This document shows, in pieces, positions 45,221 through 57,683 of a DNA stretch of 64,000 bases. Made by a program: the position numbers and the translations under genes. The notes under the pieces were generated by a model. It saw only the letters and a list, made by a program, of their open reading frames with translations. It searched no databases and had not been told where the DNA came from. Source of the stretch: Crambe crambe (Eukaryota > Porifera > Demospongiae > Poecilosclerida > Crambeidae); NCBI GenBank assembly GCA_963924555.1, contig OZ004584.1, positions 4,277,001 through 4,341,000 on the forward strand, read 5' to 3'. The number at the start of each line of letters is the position of its first letter. The stretch's first letter is position 1.

Positions 45221-46962
45221 TCATGACCTTGAGGAGACATTCAGAATTACCTGCCGTTTGTACTTTACCTTATAAGCTGGGGGGAATGAGGGGGAGGGAT
45301 AGTGGCCAGCTATCTCATAGGAAGGAGGTGAAGCCTCTTGTAGTGTGCTAGTGGGTGGAGTTTCTTGATGGGTGTTAGTAGGAGGTGGGGTCGCTCCAGC
45401 TGTGCTAATCGGTGCAGAAGCCACCCCTACTACATTAATGGGAGGGACTTCTTGAATTTCATTGCTAAATGGAGGCTGAGCTGGATTTTGATTGGATGGA
45501 TGAAGGGGTGGAGGCTGCTGGGGTTCTCTTGAGAAAGTGACATTTGTGGAGGCACCATTCTCACTAGTGGATGCATCGTTGATAGTATTGTAGGGAGGAG
45601 TTCTGAGGTGTCTGAAGCTCCTCCTTGTCCCCTTAATGCAATCCTCCCCACAGTAGACACAGAAGACAGATCCACCAATGAAAATGAGTAGGGCTAGAAT
45701 CGATATTAAAGTACCAGCCACAGCACCTGCAGGGGCTACAATAAGCAGTACCAACTTAGCTATAAGGATGTAGGACTGGTTAATTTATCATGAGTGCATG
45801 GGGGGGGGGGGGGGGGGGGGGGGGGGGAGGAGGGTGGAGGACAAAATTGAATGGGCAGTTATCGTCACCATCTTGATCTGAGCTAAAACAAGCATAGCAA
45901 TCTGTAACTCACAGGAGCTATTACCACCTCCTCTACTGCTGATCTCCCCACACTCTAGCTCCACATCGTCAGAGTGGTCACAGCTGTGCAAACCTATGGC
46001 ATCATGGCTGCAGGAAAGGAGGGACATGTCCAGTGAGTTACATTGTACATTGTCCAGCCATATCTTTGTGTTTGAGGGTGCCTCAGGAAACCTATAAAGA
46101 AGATTTTATTGAAAGAAGGAATAAGATAGGACATAATATTACTATCTGCTATTTATTCCTTGTATGGATATTTGTGGTCACTTACACATAGCCCTTCAAC
46201 ACCATGCATTGTCTCTTAACCAAAATTTTTTTGCAGTGTTGTAGGATTAAACAGAAGCTGATGCATGCCTATAATATTGTTGCTGCCATTCTGGAAAGAT
46301 TTGAATGGACCAATCTTCTCATCTTTTGTGTTGTTTCTAGCTGTAAAACTTTAGAAGATGATTAAGTCATCTGTTTGTGGGATGTATTTAAGCTTCTGAC
46401 TTGTTTAGTCTGTCATTTTGGTTCTTGAAGTACAGTTGTATTACTTGCCAATGTTACAAGTCAGTAGCACGAATAAATGAGATACAGTTTGATATGTACT
46501 CCTGCATCTATAATAATAGCTAGAGTGCTATTGCACTCTCTGCATGATAATTAACATGCATGTGTTAGTGTTATGAACGTGATCTGTTGTGTCATTAATA
46601 TTTTTGGAAGTAGGACAGGCTTATGTGTATACCTACCCTAGGGAATTGCCATAGTTGGTGGCATTGGAATACCCCAACTGCCTGCAGGCCACACCAGCCT
46701 CTGTACTGGAGAAGATACTGCTACACACTGTACCCCACTCTCTCTTCAGATATATCTCCAGCCTGCCACCAGTGAACATAGTCCGAGTGCCAACCCTGCT
46801 TCTAACTAGCCTCAGGTTGCCCTCTAAGAGGTAAAGAAAGTTGATTTAGACCAGTAGCTATAATAAATGGACACATCTAATCATACTTTCCGAAGGAGGA
46901 CAACCTTTCTGGGCGGCCCCATGAAGAGGGATTTTTAAAAATAGAGTGTAGCTAGCTACTCT

Positions 46963-47005
<43 letters not shown>

Positions 47006-49277
47006 GGAGATTTTTTTTATTATTTCTTTTACATCTTTTATTAGAACACTCTACTAGCTAAAACTAGCAAGCTAGCTATCTATAATGCAGTACATGTATA
47101 GCTACATACGTACGTAGAACCAATAGGAAAAATCAAGTTTCCCAGTAGTATAGGAAGGTCCTTTAAGTTTAGGGGCACTAGCCCCCCCCCCCCCCCCCCC
47201 CCCCCATTCCTATGCCAGTGAAGAAATCTTATAATCCTAAAACCCTATACCTTCTACAAGGTGATCATGTACTGCAAAACAACAGCCAGTATTCTTATTT
47301 ACTATAGCTAGCTAGCTATGTAGCTACATATACTTACCAGTTAAACAGGACAAGATGATATCTTCAGAGTGAGCACAGTTTTCTCTCCCTGTTCCTGCAT
47401 GACCACATAGCCTCAGGTTAGGGGAACTTGAAGATGAGCAAGCAAGGTCATCCAGCCATATTGGAATGTCAGGATTTGCTGAGTACCTATGAGGATTATC
47501 AGTCTCCCATATCAAACATGTCTAGCCCTAGCTCAATCGGCTAAATGGCCAATATACATAGCTAGGTACATGCATGGCCAGGTGCTTTCTGTATAAAAAT
47601 TAGCGAGCAAAATTTTTGTGTGGTTGATAGCTAGCCCTTAAATTATGTACGTGTATATACCCCAGATGTCCAGCACGTCCATAGGCCACAGCTTCAGTAT
47701 ATCCCATCTGATGACAGGCCACATGAGCATCATCAATATTGAAGAAATCATCACATACTGTCCCCCACTTATCATTGATCAGAATCTCCAGACGCCCTGC
47801 TGAGAGGTTGGTAGTCCTGCCAGTCTGGGAAACCAGTCTAACTGGATCAGCTAGTTACAAAAAATAAAACAGTAATAATTATGTATCTGAGGCACACTAA
47901 TTTTTAAGGTGTAACTAGCTAATCTCGCAACCCCCACACCCACATGGGCCGAATAAGTAGCTAATACTCAATTTCTCAGATTCTCCATAAGGCCAGTGTC
48001 ATGTTTCAGGTCAGGATTTTTCCTCACAACCACGTTGGGCGGGAGTTATTATCCATTACACCATTATTATTGTTGTCAAAAATGTCCATTTTCTAGCCAC
48101 AAAATCATCACAAGTACAGTCTGTAGCTACTCAGCTGGATAGCTGTATCACTTGGAGCGGTGCCAATTTTCCAATGTGGTGATTGACCTGAAACATGAAT
48201 ATCATTAACTCTGGCCCAATGCTAAAATTCTTCTATAAAATGCTTCAGCATAGATGGTAGCTACATGTATAATTATTACAATTTTTTGCTCTACCCACAC
48301 AATAATTATTAGCTATCAAGATTAGCATTGGTCTATAAATACAGTCAGAGTCTCAGAGATACTGTAGAATATATGTAGGTGTCAGAGCATATGTGATAGT
48401 ACTTGAGAAAAGGGGTCCTATCGTGCAAAACATTAAAAGCTGTTGTAAAGTTTACAAGCTACATATATAAAATGTACATGAGATGTAAAATTCAATTAAG
48501 TATAACTCAGGAACAAAAATTTTGAATTTTTGCGGGATAAGACCCCTCAAGTACTATCACATATTGTACTTAGCCACACTATAATACTGCAGCTGACTAT
48601 CAATAGTGAATCAGCTATCAAATTGTATATTGGCCACCACAATTATCTTTATTTTGGTTGTGTTGTGATTGCATCCATGATTATTAGACCATTGCCAGCA
48701 TTGGATCCTTACAGGTGTTGGAGCACCTCAGAGCAGTGTCCTGGGTGTGGCTACACCTCACAAATGATGCTCTGCTACAATTCACCAGTCGTGTATGGGA
48801 AATGTTACACTCCACGTTGTACAACCAGATGAACCCAGTGCCCTCAACAAACCTGAGCAACATGGGAAAACCAGATGAGCCTACTGCCCTCGATATTACT
48901 ATAGCTATGTAACTATACGTATATCACTCACCCAAGTTCGTCCACACTGCCCACCCTATCGGCATAGAGGAACCCCAGTTCCTGACAGGCCACATCAGCA
49001 TCATACAAGTCAAATCCCTCCTCACACACTGTGCCCCAGGCTCCATTCAGGAAAATCTCCAGCCGACCAGCACTTGTAGGAAAGATACCGGTCTCAACCA
49101 AGCCGATTAGTCTGATCTCACCATTATTTTGGCCTGGATTTAATAACTAGCTAAGCCTATAGCTCTATAGCTAGCCTGCTTTAATTAAGTGGCTCTACCA
49201 TAGTTTAATACTTACGTACCTAAAACACTGGAGAGGGAAGTCAATGATATTATGATACAAGCCAATTTCATGTTCAT
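45221..49277 (-). CDS. SRCR-domain type I membrane receptor, 3 domains, 8 exons
   Basis: Exons in gene order: 49,277-49,220; 49,133-48,932; 48,852-48,713; 47,850-47,661; 47,486-47,338; 46,823-46,637; 46,091-45,925; 45,759-45,221. All junctions fit GT-AG and keep frame (543 aa). Exon 1 is a signal peptide ([17 protein letters not shown]). Each SRCR domain is split over two exons with phases 1-2-1 and has six conserved cysteines (WGTVC, ACxxLG, then later C residues), which marks group A. The last exon has a membrane segment ([19 protein letters not shown]) and a Pro-rich cytoplasmic tail with PPSY and PPAY near its end. PPxY motifs bind WW domains of Nedd4-type ubiquitin ligases. Group A SRCR receptors bind microbial or self ligands. 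It is divergently paired with the ZU5/death-domain gene. Confidence 0.9.
45799..45829. repeat. Poly(G) tract
   Basis: About 27 or more consecutive G in the last intron of the SRCR gene, a few tens of bases after the acceptor-side start of the tail exon. Length may be unreliable. Confidence 0.8.
46965..47006. repeat. Poly(T) tract
   Basis: About 40 consecutive T in an intron of the SRCR gene. Confidence 0.85.
47180..47205. repeat. Poly(C) tract
   Basis: About 26 consecutive C in the same SRCR-gene intron as the poly(T) tract. Confidence 0.85.
48003..48205. repeat. Dispersed repeat copy in SRCR intron
   Basis: Ends ATGTTTCAGGTCA and, reversed, the same, about 200 bp apart. The interior matches the copies upstream of both A genes (AAATGTCCATTTTC, GTGCCAATTTTCCAATGTG). 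Confidence 0.7.
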
Positions 49278-49916
49278 TTGATTCTTCTGTACTGTAATTA
49301 TGCATGTACTAGCTATAGCTAAAATTTGTTCACTTAAAAGAGTGCATACAATGGGAATTACCCACTTGTCTTTCCTACTAAAGTCATATAAAGAACTATG
49401 TAGTGACCTCTATACTATAATACTACACTTAGTATTTCCTACTATATAGCTATGAATCATAACTAGCTAATATGCATTGATCAGCTATCACTGTTGATCA
49501 GCTATCAGTAATGATACATCTATTCATCTATTCTAATAAATGAAGGTGATGTAAGGATGACTAGTTAACTAGTAACTGGTCAAAAAAGAGTTGGAACAGG
49601 TACTGAATGGATGAGATTATGCAAGGACTGCTAAAAGGCACCAGAAAACTGAATGATGTACAGTGATCTAGTCTTGCGAGCCAGCCTGGATAGCGAGACT
49701 TACCAGTCATACACCAACACTCAGCCAGCCATTCACAGGATTCAGATTTAGTGTCAGCGAGCTCTTCGTCTTCTTCCTTTCGTCCTCCTCTTCGCGCGCG
49801 CTCGAATAGCTAGTGACCGATGACGTCAATTTTATGGGCGTTGCATGCGCGCGGAGGGTTGGGATTGTAATAGCCTCGTCCCCAGGCCCCTCCCTGGGAA
49901 CGAGGCTAGGATTGTA
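49278..49916. promoter_or_regulatory. Divergent intergenic region between SRCR and ZU5 genes
   Basis: 639 bp between two oppositely directed start codons. A perfect CRE palindrome TGACGTCA lies at 49,821-49,828, 89 bases before the ZU5-gene ATG, in a locally CG-rich stretch (about 49,780-49,860) that stands out against AT-rich surroundings. This suggests a shared or adjacent promoter. Transcription starts cannot be placed. Confidence 0.55.
49871..49908. mobile_element. 38-bp minimal MULE-like element
   Basis: It begins TAGCCTCGTCCCCAGGCCC and ends CGAGGCTA, so it is almost nothing but its two inverted ends. GGATTGTAA stands on both sides (49,862-49,870 and 49,909-49,917). The ends match the elements at 9,657-9,979 and 57,684-58,287. 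The right-hand duplication ends on the A of the ZU5-gene start codon. Confidence 0.8.
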
Positions 49917-52900
49917 ATGGCGAGTAGCATGAGTAGCAAGGTGAGTAAGCACTGAAAGTTGCTACACAGATAACTAGAAACCATCTAGCTAGCCTTATGA
50001 TTTGTGAGACTAGAAGACACTGTTTATTTTCTCACAGATCAAAGAACATGGAGAGATTATTGAGAGACTTAACGAGGTAGGTGTGGGGAGGTGATTTTTA
50101 ATAATCATGATGATATTAATACCACTTGGCAATGCTTTCTGGATATCTAATAGGCAGCTAGTCATTCTGTGCATAACATATACCTTTTTTTTTCTTGCAG
50201 GAGAAAGCATGGAAGCAAAAGCAGATCGAAAGAAGGATCGAGGTAAACCATAAAAAGTATTAAGTATCTGTGTCCACTTAGCTAAACTGTTATGAAATTC
50301 TTTTACTCTAGGCTGTAAGTGATTATAGGAAGGAGATGAAGGATCCCTCTACCTCTGAGATATGGAAGGAAGTCCTTAAGGGGTGGATCAAGAAGAGTGA
50401 GGAACGGATTCGAGACTATCTTAGAGATGTAATTCACATAGAGACCAAAATAGAATGCGAGGAAGCTGCCATAAAGATATCAAAGAAGACGAGTGAGCCA
50501 TAATATAGCTGTATGCCTTCATTTCAGTAGCTATTATCAGTCCATGTAGAGGGAACTACTTGTGAAGTTGTGATGACAACAATGACAATAACAACAATAA
50601 TAACAACATGACAATGATAACAGATTAGGGGTGGGGCCACAATAAAGTACTTGGTCCTCCGACTCCTCCTCCCTGAAATTGAATGTAACATGCCCCCTTC
50701 ATAATTATATGGAGCCATGATCTAATTCAAAATAACACCATCACACCCAAATCTGTCCCTACTTTCTCTTCACGAGAGCACTAGCTACTTCACTCCACGC
50801 ACTCAGTAGGGATAGAGTAGTTGGGCAATATAGGTGTGGTTATTGAAATTAGGAGGCTTTCTTAATATTCATGAACTTTTCACACAGCCATCCCTACTAG
50901 TCTGAATAAAATTTACTTTTCCTTTATTATTATAATATTATAGTCCTTTATGAAGATGAGAAATTCCCTGGAATTATGTTCACCACTAATAATCAAATGA
51001 ATGTGGAAAAAGTAACATCAGCAGGGAGAGTGATTGACTTAGATGATATTGGAATATCTGTAACAGTCCCTGAAGACTCACTTCCACCAGATGAATCAGT
51101 GGACCTTGTGATTCAGCCATGTTTTAGTGGGCCTTTTGAAATACCTGAAGATATGGAGCCAGCTAGTCCTGCTTATCTCATTGAAACTAACAAGAAAGTG
51201 GAATTAAAGAAGTCTCTCTCAGTGAGAATACAGCACTATGCTGACCTTCAGACAGAAGAAGACTGCAAAGACATGGTGTTCCTTCAAGCCAATTCAGATC
51301 CAGATTACAGTGGGTCCAAGCCAGTGTACATCTTCAAGGAAGTTGAGGGAGTTGAAATAAAATTTAGAGGTCAAGTTGGAGAGATTGAACTCACACATTT
51401 CAGCTGGTGGAGGATAGGAAAAAGAAGAAAGAATAGAGGTTTGAAATTTTATTATTATTATTAATATTAATTTTTTTCCCAATCATACAAAGGTCAAATA
51501 CTGTATTCGGCTAGATTTTACAAGGCTTTGAGTGAGACGAAAGTTGCTGCTGTGTTTTGTATGTGTCCTTCTCATAAATACTGCACAAAGGTATTGGATA
51601 ATTAAGCCATTTTGATTGTCCCTATAACAGTAGTATAAGCCACACCCCTTATATAAAACTTCATGATAATATTGCTGTGTGCAATCTCATTTTAAACTTT
51701 TTTGTGTGCGGATTTAAATGTACTTTAAACAGTATAGAGTTTATACCTTACTGTTCACAGAGAGCATTCCTTAGATATGCAGTACACATTTTCATTTTTA
51801 TAGTGTATAGCTAGATCTATAGCTACTGCTTTTCTATTTCACTGTCACTGGAAATATACTGCAGTGAATGAGTTTACACAAGTACACACCAGAACAATAG
51901 AATTACTTTACCAACTATTAATTTCTCCTTACTCTTGAGCATGGACAACTGAAGTGAAAAGCAGAGTGATTGTTCATACTTCAATTATTATGCCATGGAA
52001 CTCTGCTATAATTATATTTTCACACTAAAATAGCAGTTCCGTATTCTTTTTATTATTGATGCACCACCCTAATTTAAGAGCCAATCCGACGTTCTGGCCA
52101 TAGAGATAACTAGTAAAATTAAATCTGCCACACCTCCTGACCTGGTAGCTCAGAATAAGTACGGTACTATGCAAGCCTTTAGTGCATTCTAGAACAAACC
52201 CCATTTGTGTCCTGCTTTTGTGTTATATAAAATGTATGACCAACTTTTAATGGATTTCTAGTATTGTGATCACTGCATTGCCGAGGATTACTCTGGAATG
52301 ACAAGCAGAGCAGAAAGTCGCACTGTCCACAATGCACTGATGGTGACATCTGACACTGTTACTCTTTTGATGGAGGAAAGAACCAAGTGCATAGTTAATA
52401 TGGATAAATCTAAAGTGAGTTAAAAAAATTTTTTTTTGCTAAAGTTGCATGTGTATTAGCTATACTCTATGATTAACCTTTTTAGATTGCAAAGGCAGAG
52501 ATCGATCTCCCTGATAATAGGATGAACAGTATGTCCAAATTGTCAGACTATCCTCCAAGGATTGTGATCAGTATCACCCTCACGGATGCCAGATCAGAAC
52601 CATTGAAACTGAAAGTGATTGGACTGAATAGGGAGTGTGATTTTGAAATTCCAGTTTCAACGATACTCCTAGGTAATCTATTCCAGTTCCAATTTGGTGT
52701 AGAGAGCTAGAATAAATGAACAAATTCATCAAAGCTGATAAAATGGTGGATTTCTTGTATGGGACTCTCACAGTAGCTATAAATCATTGTTTATTGATTA
52801 TGATATAGATAATTTTTCATCATCAAAGGTTACTCATCCTGAATTAGATACTCGACTCCTTCAGGTGATTGATTAATAGATTGAGGTAGTTTATGACTAA

Positions 52901-55746
52901 AGTGAATGCATGCAGTTAAAAGCCCAGCTAAAAAAAATAAACAAACAAAACATCAACAACAGCTAGTGCATACTTGGTATCTTAAAATGAAAAAAAAAAA
53001 AAGAAGAAAAAAAAAGAATTTCCATAATAGCTAATTGTGAGCAGTGTCTCTCTCTTTATGACAAGCACATGTATAGAATGCAACATGTGGATGGTATATA
53101 TTGTAACATCTCTTGTCTGTTTAATGACTTGTTCTCAATATCTGCATGATTGTCCATATGGGTTCTATTCATAATTGTAGGAAGCTAAAAGTTCACTGCA
53201 GAAACAGTTGATAAAAATGGAGGATAGTTCAATCTTGATAAGCACCACAGTTATGATTGACCTAATGAAGGAGATTGAAGAACTCGTTCAGTAAGTGTGT
53301 TGTAGTGCTGCAATACAAAACTGATGGTCTTTTGTTGTGTAGTGAGTGTGACACTAATTCCATCGGTTTACTTGTGAAGAAAGTGCAACAGATTCAGGAT
53401 CAAACCGATGTGATGATCAGATCAACTGAATATGCAAAGGTGTTATAGCTAGCTATGCAGTAGTATAGCTACATTTTTTAGCAAGATTTCAAAACTTCCT
53501 CCTACCAATTTGATTTTTGCCCCAAAAGATGAGCTCTTACAAGATACACCAGTCCTATTATTTTGAGGCTGATAGCTAGAAGGCCAAAGAACCTGTGGTA
53601 TCATGCAAGTTTGTCCAAACTTGGATTCAGATAGCAGCTTTATTGAGACCACACAAGCATCCCTCTTCAGATGACAAGGTTTTGATAGCTAAAACTTTCA
53701 TTTTTACAGTTAGTCCATTTTAATTTTTGCTCTTTATATGAGACATAGGACAAAAGTTAAGTTATAAAGAAATTTACCATAATCATTACTTATCAGGATC
53801 ATCAAATTAGAGAAATAGCAAATATTGCAAGTATTTCTCAGCAGCTGAAATTGGTGGCAATGGTGAAACTGAACCACCATGTAGGTAAGTAGAGAATTAT
53901 ATTATTGCTTGCTACAAGCTAACTAGGGTATGTTCGTGTTGGTGAAAGTCATCTTCTGTGCTTTGACTTATTAGGCTAAGATATTTTGTGGCAGCTGCAT
54001 ACACAGGAGGCTGTATGCTTACCACAAGCACTTAGAAAGCCAAGTGCCTACAATTCACTTAGCCCTCTATGACTAAATGCTGTAGAAACCAATAAGCTCA
54101 AGCTTGTTCTAATAAGTGCAATGGGCATGTTTCATTTGTAGGGTCAATGGTCAAACGAACATATGGGTATTATTAACTTGCCCGCTAGCTATTGATATAT
54201 GTACCATAGTCCATATATATTATCATGAATCTCAGATTGATATGACAAGTGTGTGCTCGCTTGCCAATAATAGTCATAGCTATAAGCAATGCTAGAATTA
54301 TTGTAGCTATACCTTAAATCCAGGAAAAGAAGATTGGCCTACAGTGGTGGATATGCTTGTGACTAATGCTGCTGAACTTATGAATGCCATTGAAGAGTTG
54401 CTCAAAGCAGTAGAAACGGAGCAGCTCAAATCAAAGGAAGTGCACTCTGGACCCATAAGTGAATTTAAGGGTGGGTATAATTATACTGGTTGGGATATCA
54501 AAAGTGATGATGGAACTGGCAAACCTACAGCAAAAAGATAGAGCCCTCAAATTTCAAAGAGCATAATTATAGACACAATTGTAGATATGTCCCATCTTCT
54601 GATGAAGGAGAAAACAATATAGCTAGCTAGGTATAGTGTCACATTCAATCATTTGTGTGTTATGTGTGTGCTGCACCCGCATGCATATATACACACACAT
54701 GCTGGCACTACTTTTTGGCCTAGCTGGAATCTGAGTGTGATGATCAATATCAACAACTGAAACATTGAGTTCGTTTCTTCATGCAGCTTTGGATTATTCC
54801 TCCTTCAAATCATCTCTCCCTCATTATTGTCATCCTTACCTGGAACAGCAATTGGACTATGATCATAATGGAGTGGATGAGGATTTAAATTCAATTGCAT
54901 ATCAAATGCTTCTCTGGGAGGAAAAGCTATCTGTGAAGTTAGGACTGAATGCCATTGAGATTCACGACATTAAGGCAATGCCTATTAACCACATTCTTCA
55001 AAGGTAATTTCTATTCTTCAAGGTTTATATTCTCATCACATACAACTACCCATCCAATTTCGTTCTTTAAAGATTGCTCATGAGAGCTATGAATTCATTT
55101 TGTGCATGCAGGAGAGAAGTGTTGAGGAAGTGGAAAGAAAAGCAAGGTCTCCATGCCACGTATGGGAACCTCCTGAGAGTGTGTTGTGAAGGAGGGGATG
55201 CATCTACAGCTTCTACTATTTGTGAAGTGCTGAGGAGAAGAGGAATGGAAAGAAGTGAATGTTAGAATTATTACATAATAGAAGTCGAGTGCTATGAAGC
55301 TTATATTAAATTCTATAGCTACAGTGGAACCTGACTTGCACCTATTGGTTGGAAAAGTTGTATTAAACTAGATAGAAGAATCATTCTTAGATAACTGACC
55401 TAGTACTATAAACTACATCTAGCTACTTGTCAATTTATCTCAGCTGCACCTACTTTTTATAATAATGATGTCTGTATGTATAGACACATTATTGCTATGC
55501 TCGGAGCTGGATGGTGTCAGTGAGCAATGGAGGGAAATAGGAACATTCTTGAAGCTGGATGAGAAGCAGTTGAAAGAAATGGAATCCAGCCAGGGATCTG
55601 TACCACAGCAGTGTCTGAGGGAGGTCATAACAATGTGGTTGGCTCGGGAACAACCTTCTCCTAGTTGGTCTGCTATTATTGAAGCAATGGAGTTTCTTGG
55701 ACATGTAGATTTAGTCCTTAGATTAAGAGAAAAGGCCTTTGATTAA
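49917..55746 (+). CDS. ZU5 and double death-domain protein, 16 exons
   Basis: Exons: 49,917-49,940; 50,038-50,076; 50,201-50,242; 50,312-50,492; 50,944-51,438; 51,493-51,590; 52,262-52,414; 52,486-52,672; 52,809-52,864; 53,181-53,290; 53,343-53,439; 53,797-53,884; 54,324-54,470; 54,787-55,003; 55,112-55,254; 55,484-55,746. All use GT-AG and keep phase, giving 779 aa. Residues about 8-100 are charged and helical. Exon 5 encodes a ZU5 domain (GRVIDLDDIGISVTVPEDSL, then a hydrophobic strand pattern). The next exons (FCMCPSHKYC) resemble the segment after ZU5 in UNC5/PIDD-type proteins. A helical linker leads to a first death domain (WEEKLSVKLGL ... WKEKQG) and a second (WREIGTFLKLDEKQL ... VITMWLARE). 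No signal or membrane segment. Death domains form signalling complexes in apoptosis or immunity; partners are unknown. The exon 15 donor (gtgaat) is weak; without it the protein stops at 55,265 with one death domain. Confidence 0.82.
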
Positions 55747-56927
55747 CATCTATACTCCATGGACAGGTATACCCTTTATATTATGTCTTGATGAAACTTG
55801 GTTTGGATACTAAATTTCGTTGAATAGTGATCCATTTAGTTACAATCAGTCAGTGATGGACAAACAGTCATGATTGGGTTTCTCAAAGAACGAGGATTAT
55901 CTTAATTAATAATTATTATTATGAACTTAGGAGTCAATAATTATTATAGCTAGCTATTTACAATCATAGTCCATAATTTATTATGTGAAAGAATTTTTTA
56001 AAGAAGGACACCAAATTAAAATTTCCTGGAGTAGACATTTTTACCTAGCTACTTAGAGCTTCCACTGTTATTGACCAACTTTTTGTATAGCTAATTAGTA
56101 GCTATATAATTATACAACTTAGCTGAACTGGATTAATTAATGTAGCACAGTGGATTTGGTACCCCACAATTTTTTTACTCCCTTGTGAAATATCCTGTGG
56201 ATGTATATACCCCACAGAAAATATCTCAGCGTATTTTGAACCCCTCCATATCCCATGGCTTAATTTTGTACCCCCACAATCCATCCAGTAGTCCCCTATG
56301 GTGGAATTACTCAGTGGATTACTAACCTTAACAGCTATTAGCTAAAGGGTGGGGGCTTGGGACCCCAAGTTTTTTTTTTGTGTGTTAACTTTAATGTACA
56401 TAGCTATAGTGCTAGCTAGTTTATAGCTATTATAGATAGATACTAGCTATACTATAGGTTTAGCTAATACTGCTATGAGCATGGGGGTACAAAATGCCAT
56501 AAGTCTTCTGAGGGTAAAGTACCCCACTACCCCTATAAATTGTTCCTCTTCCACTTAAGATGATAACAGTTACACACATAGCTGGCTCTGGATGTAACTT
56601 TAGTCTTACTGTTTAGAATTCTTTTCCCACTGCCAAGGGTGATTCAACGTAGTTTTAGGTAGCTAGCTGGATACTTATAAGCATCTATCTTGTAAGTCAA
56701 TACATGTTATAGTCTCGATCTCTCGCGCATACTAGTTTATAGCTACGCACATGCGCAGTGGCCGTGGGTGGATAAACGTTAGGTAAGTGTCATCAAGATA
56801 ATACACATATACTTACTGTATGACAAAAATGATGCTTATAAAATTTGTAAAAATAAAAAAAATAAAAAAATAAAAAAATGCTTAGCCAGTATAAATTGGC
56901 CAAGTCCCCAGAATGGTCATATCATTC
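55747..56927. other. Non-coding stretch
   Basis: No gene seen between the ZU5 gene and the coiled-coil ORF; AT-rich with TAGCTA words. Confidence 0.5.
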
Positions 56928-57464
56928 TCAGTTTTCAGTGCTACTCTGTGATACTTGTCGACGAAGTTCAGCCACTTGATTCTCGAGCTCGGAAAGCTGC
57001 TTTTGCAAGACCTTGATGTGAGCCCCCTGAGAGTCTAGTTGTTGCTGCTGCTGCTTCTGAGTATGCACATCACTACATTTACCAAGTGCAGTATCAATCT
57101 CCACCTTCAGGTCTTCAAGATCTTGATCTCGTTGCTTCAATTTGCTCTTCTGCTCAGCTATCACATCCTCACCGAGAGCTGTTTTTTCTTCTTGTCTCGT
57201 TAGTCGTTGGTAAAGATGACTGATTTCGTTGCGTAAAGTGTCAAATCTTTTATACAACCATGTGTGTGGTGGTTCTGTATCGTGTACTGATCGTTGTTGA
57301 ACTGACTGAGAGTTCATTGGCAGAGGGAGGGGGCAAGGTGTGACTGTTATCGGAGTGGAGGATACTTGCGTTGCTGAGACTGGGGTTAGTTGAGCACAAG
57401 TGGGTTGAAAATCGAGGCCATGGGCTGTCATGGTGACATGGTGCGTTGGTGCAACCACAAACAT
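56928..57464 (-). CDS. Coiled-coil protein, hypothetical (may be a last exon)
   Basis: 178-aa ORF with a Thr/Pro-rich N-terminal 60 residues, then a continuous coiled coil (FDTLRNEISHLYQRL to LQKQLSELENQVAELRRQV) with a short poly-Gln run encoded by repeated CAG/CAA. I recognise no family. Directly upstream on this strand is aattttag followed by GATAATGCT then ATG, so the frame could continue from an earlier exon. The tetranucleotide repeat and the MULE-like element lie just beyond it. A complete single-exon gene is also possible. Confidence 0.5.
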   Translation of the reverse strand: MFVVAPTHHVTMTAHGLDFQPTCAQLTPVSATQVSSTPITVTPCPLPLPMNSQSVQQRSVHDTEPPHTWLYKRFDTLRNEISHLYQRLTRQEEKTALGEDVIAEQKSKLKQRDQDLEDLKVEIDTALGKCSDVHTQKQQQQQLDSQGAHIKVLQKQLSELENQVAELRRQVSQSSTEN

Positions 57465-57496
57465 AGCATTATCCTAAAATTTATATAGTAAACACA

Positions 57497-57547
57497 ATAA
57501 ATAAATAAATAAATAAATAAATAATAAATAAATAAATAAATAAATAA

Positions 57548-57586
<39 letters not shown>

Positions 57587-57590
57587 ATTA
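57497..57590. repeat. (AAAT)n microsatellite
   Basis: About 23 units of AAAT/AATA with a few 3-bp slips. Confidence 0.9.
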
Positions 57591-57683
57591 TAGTTTCAGC
57601 TGTTTTTGGCAAGTAATGGTGGTACACTAAATTTAGACATTAGCAACAAGCTATGGAGTGATCCATTTTTGGATGAATGGGGC

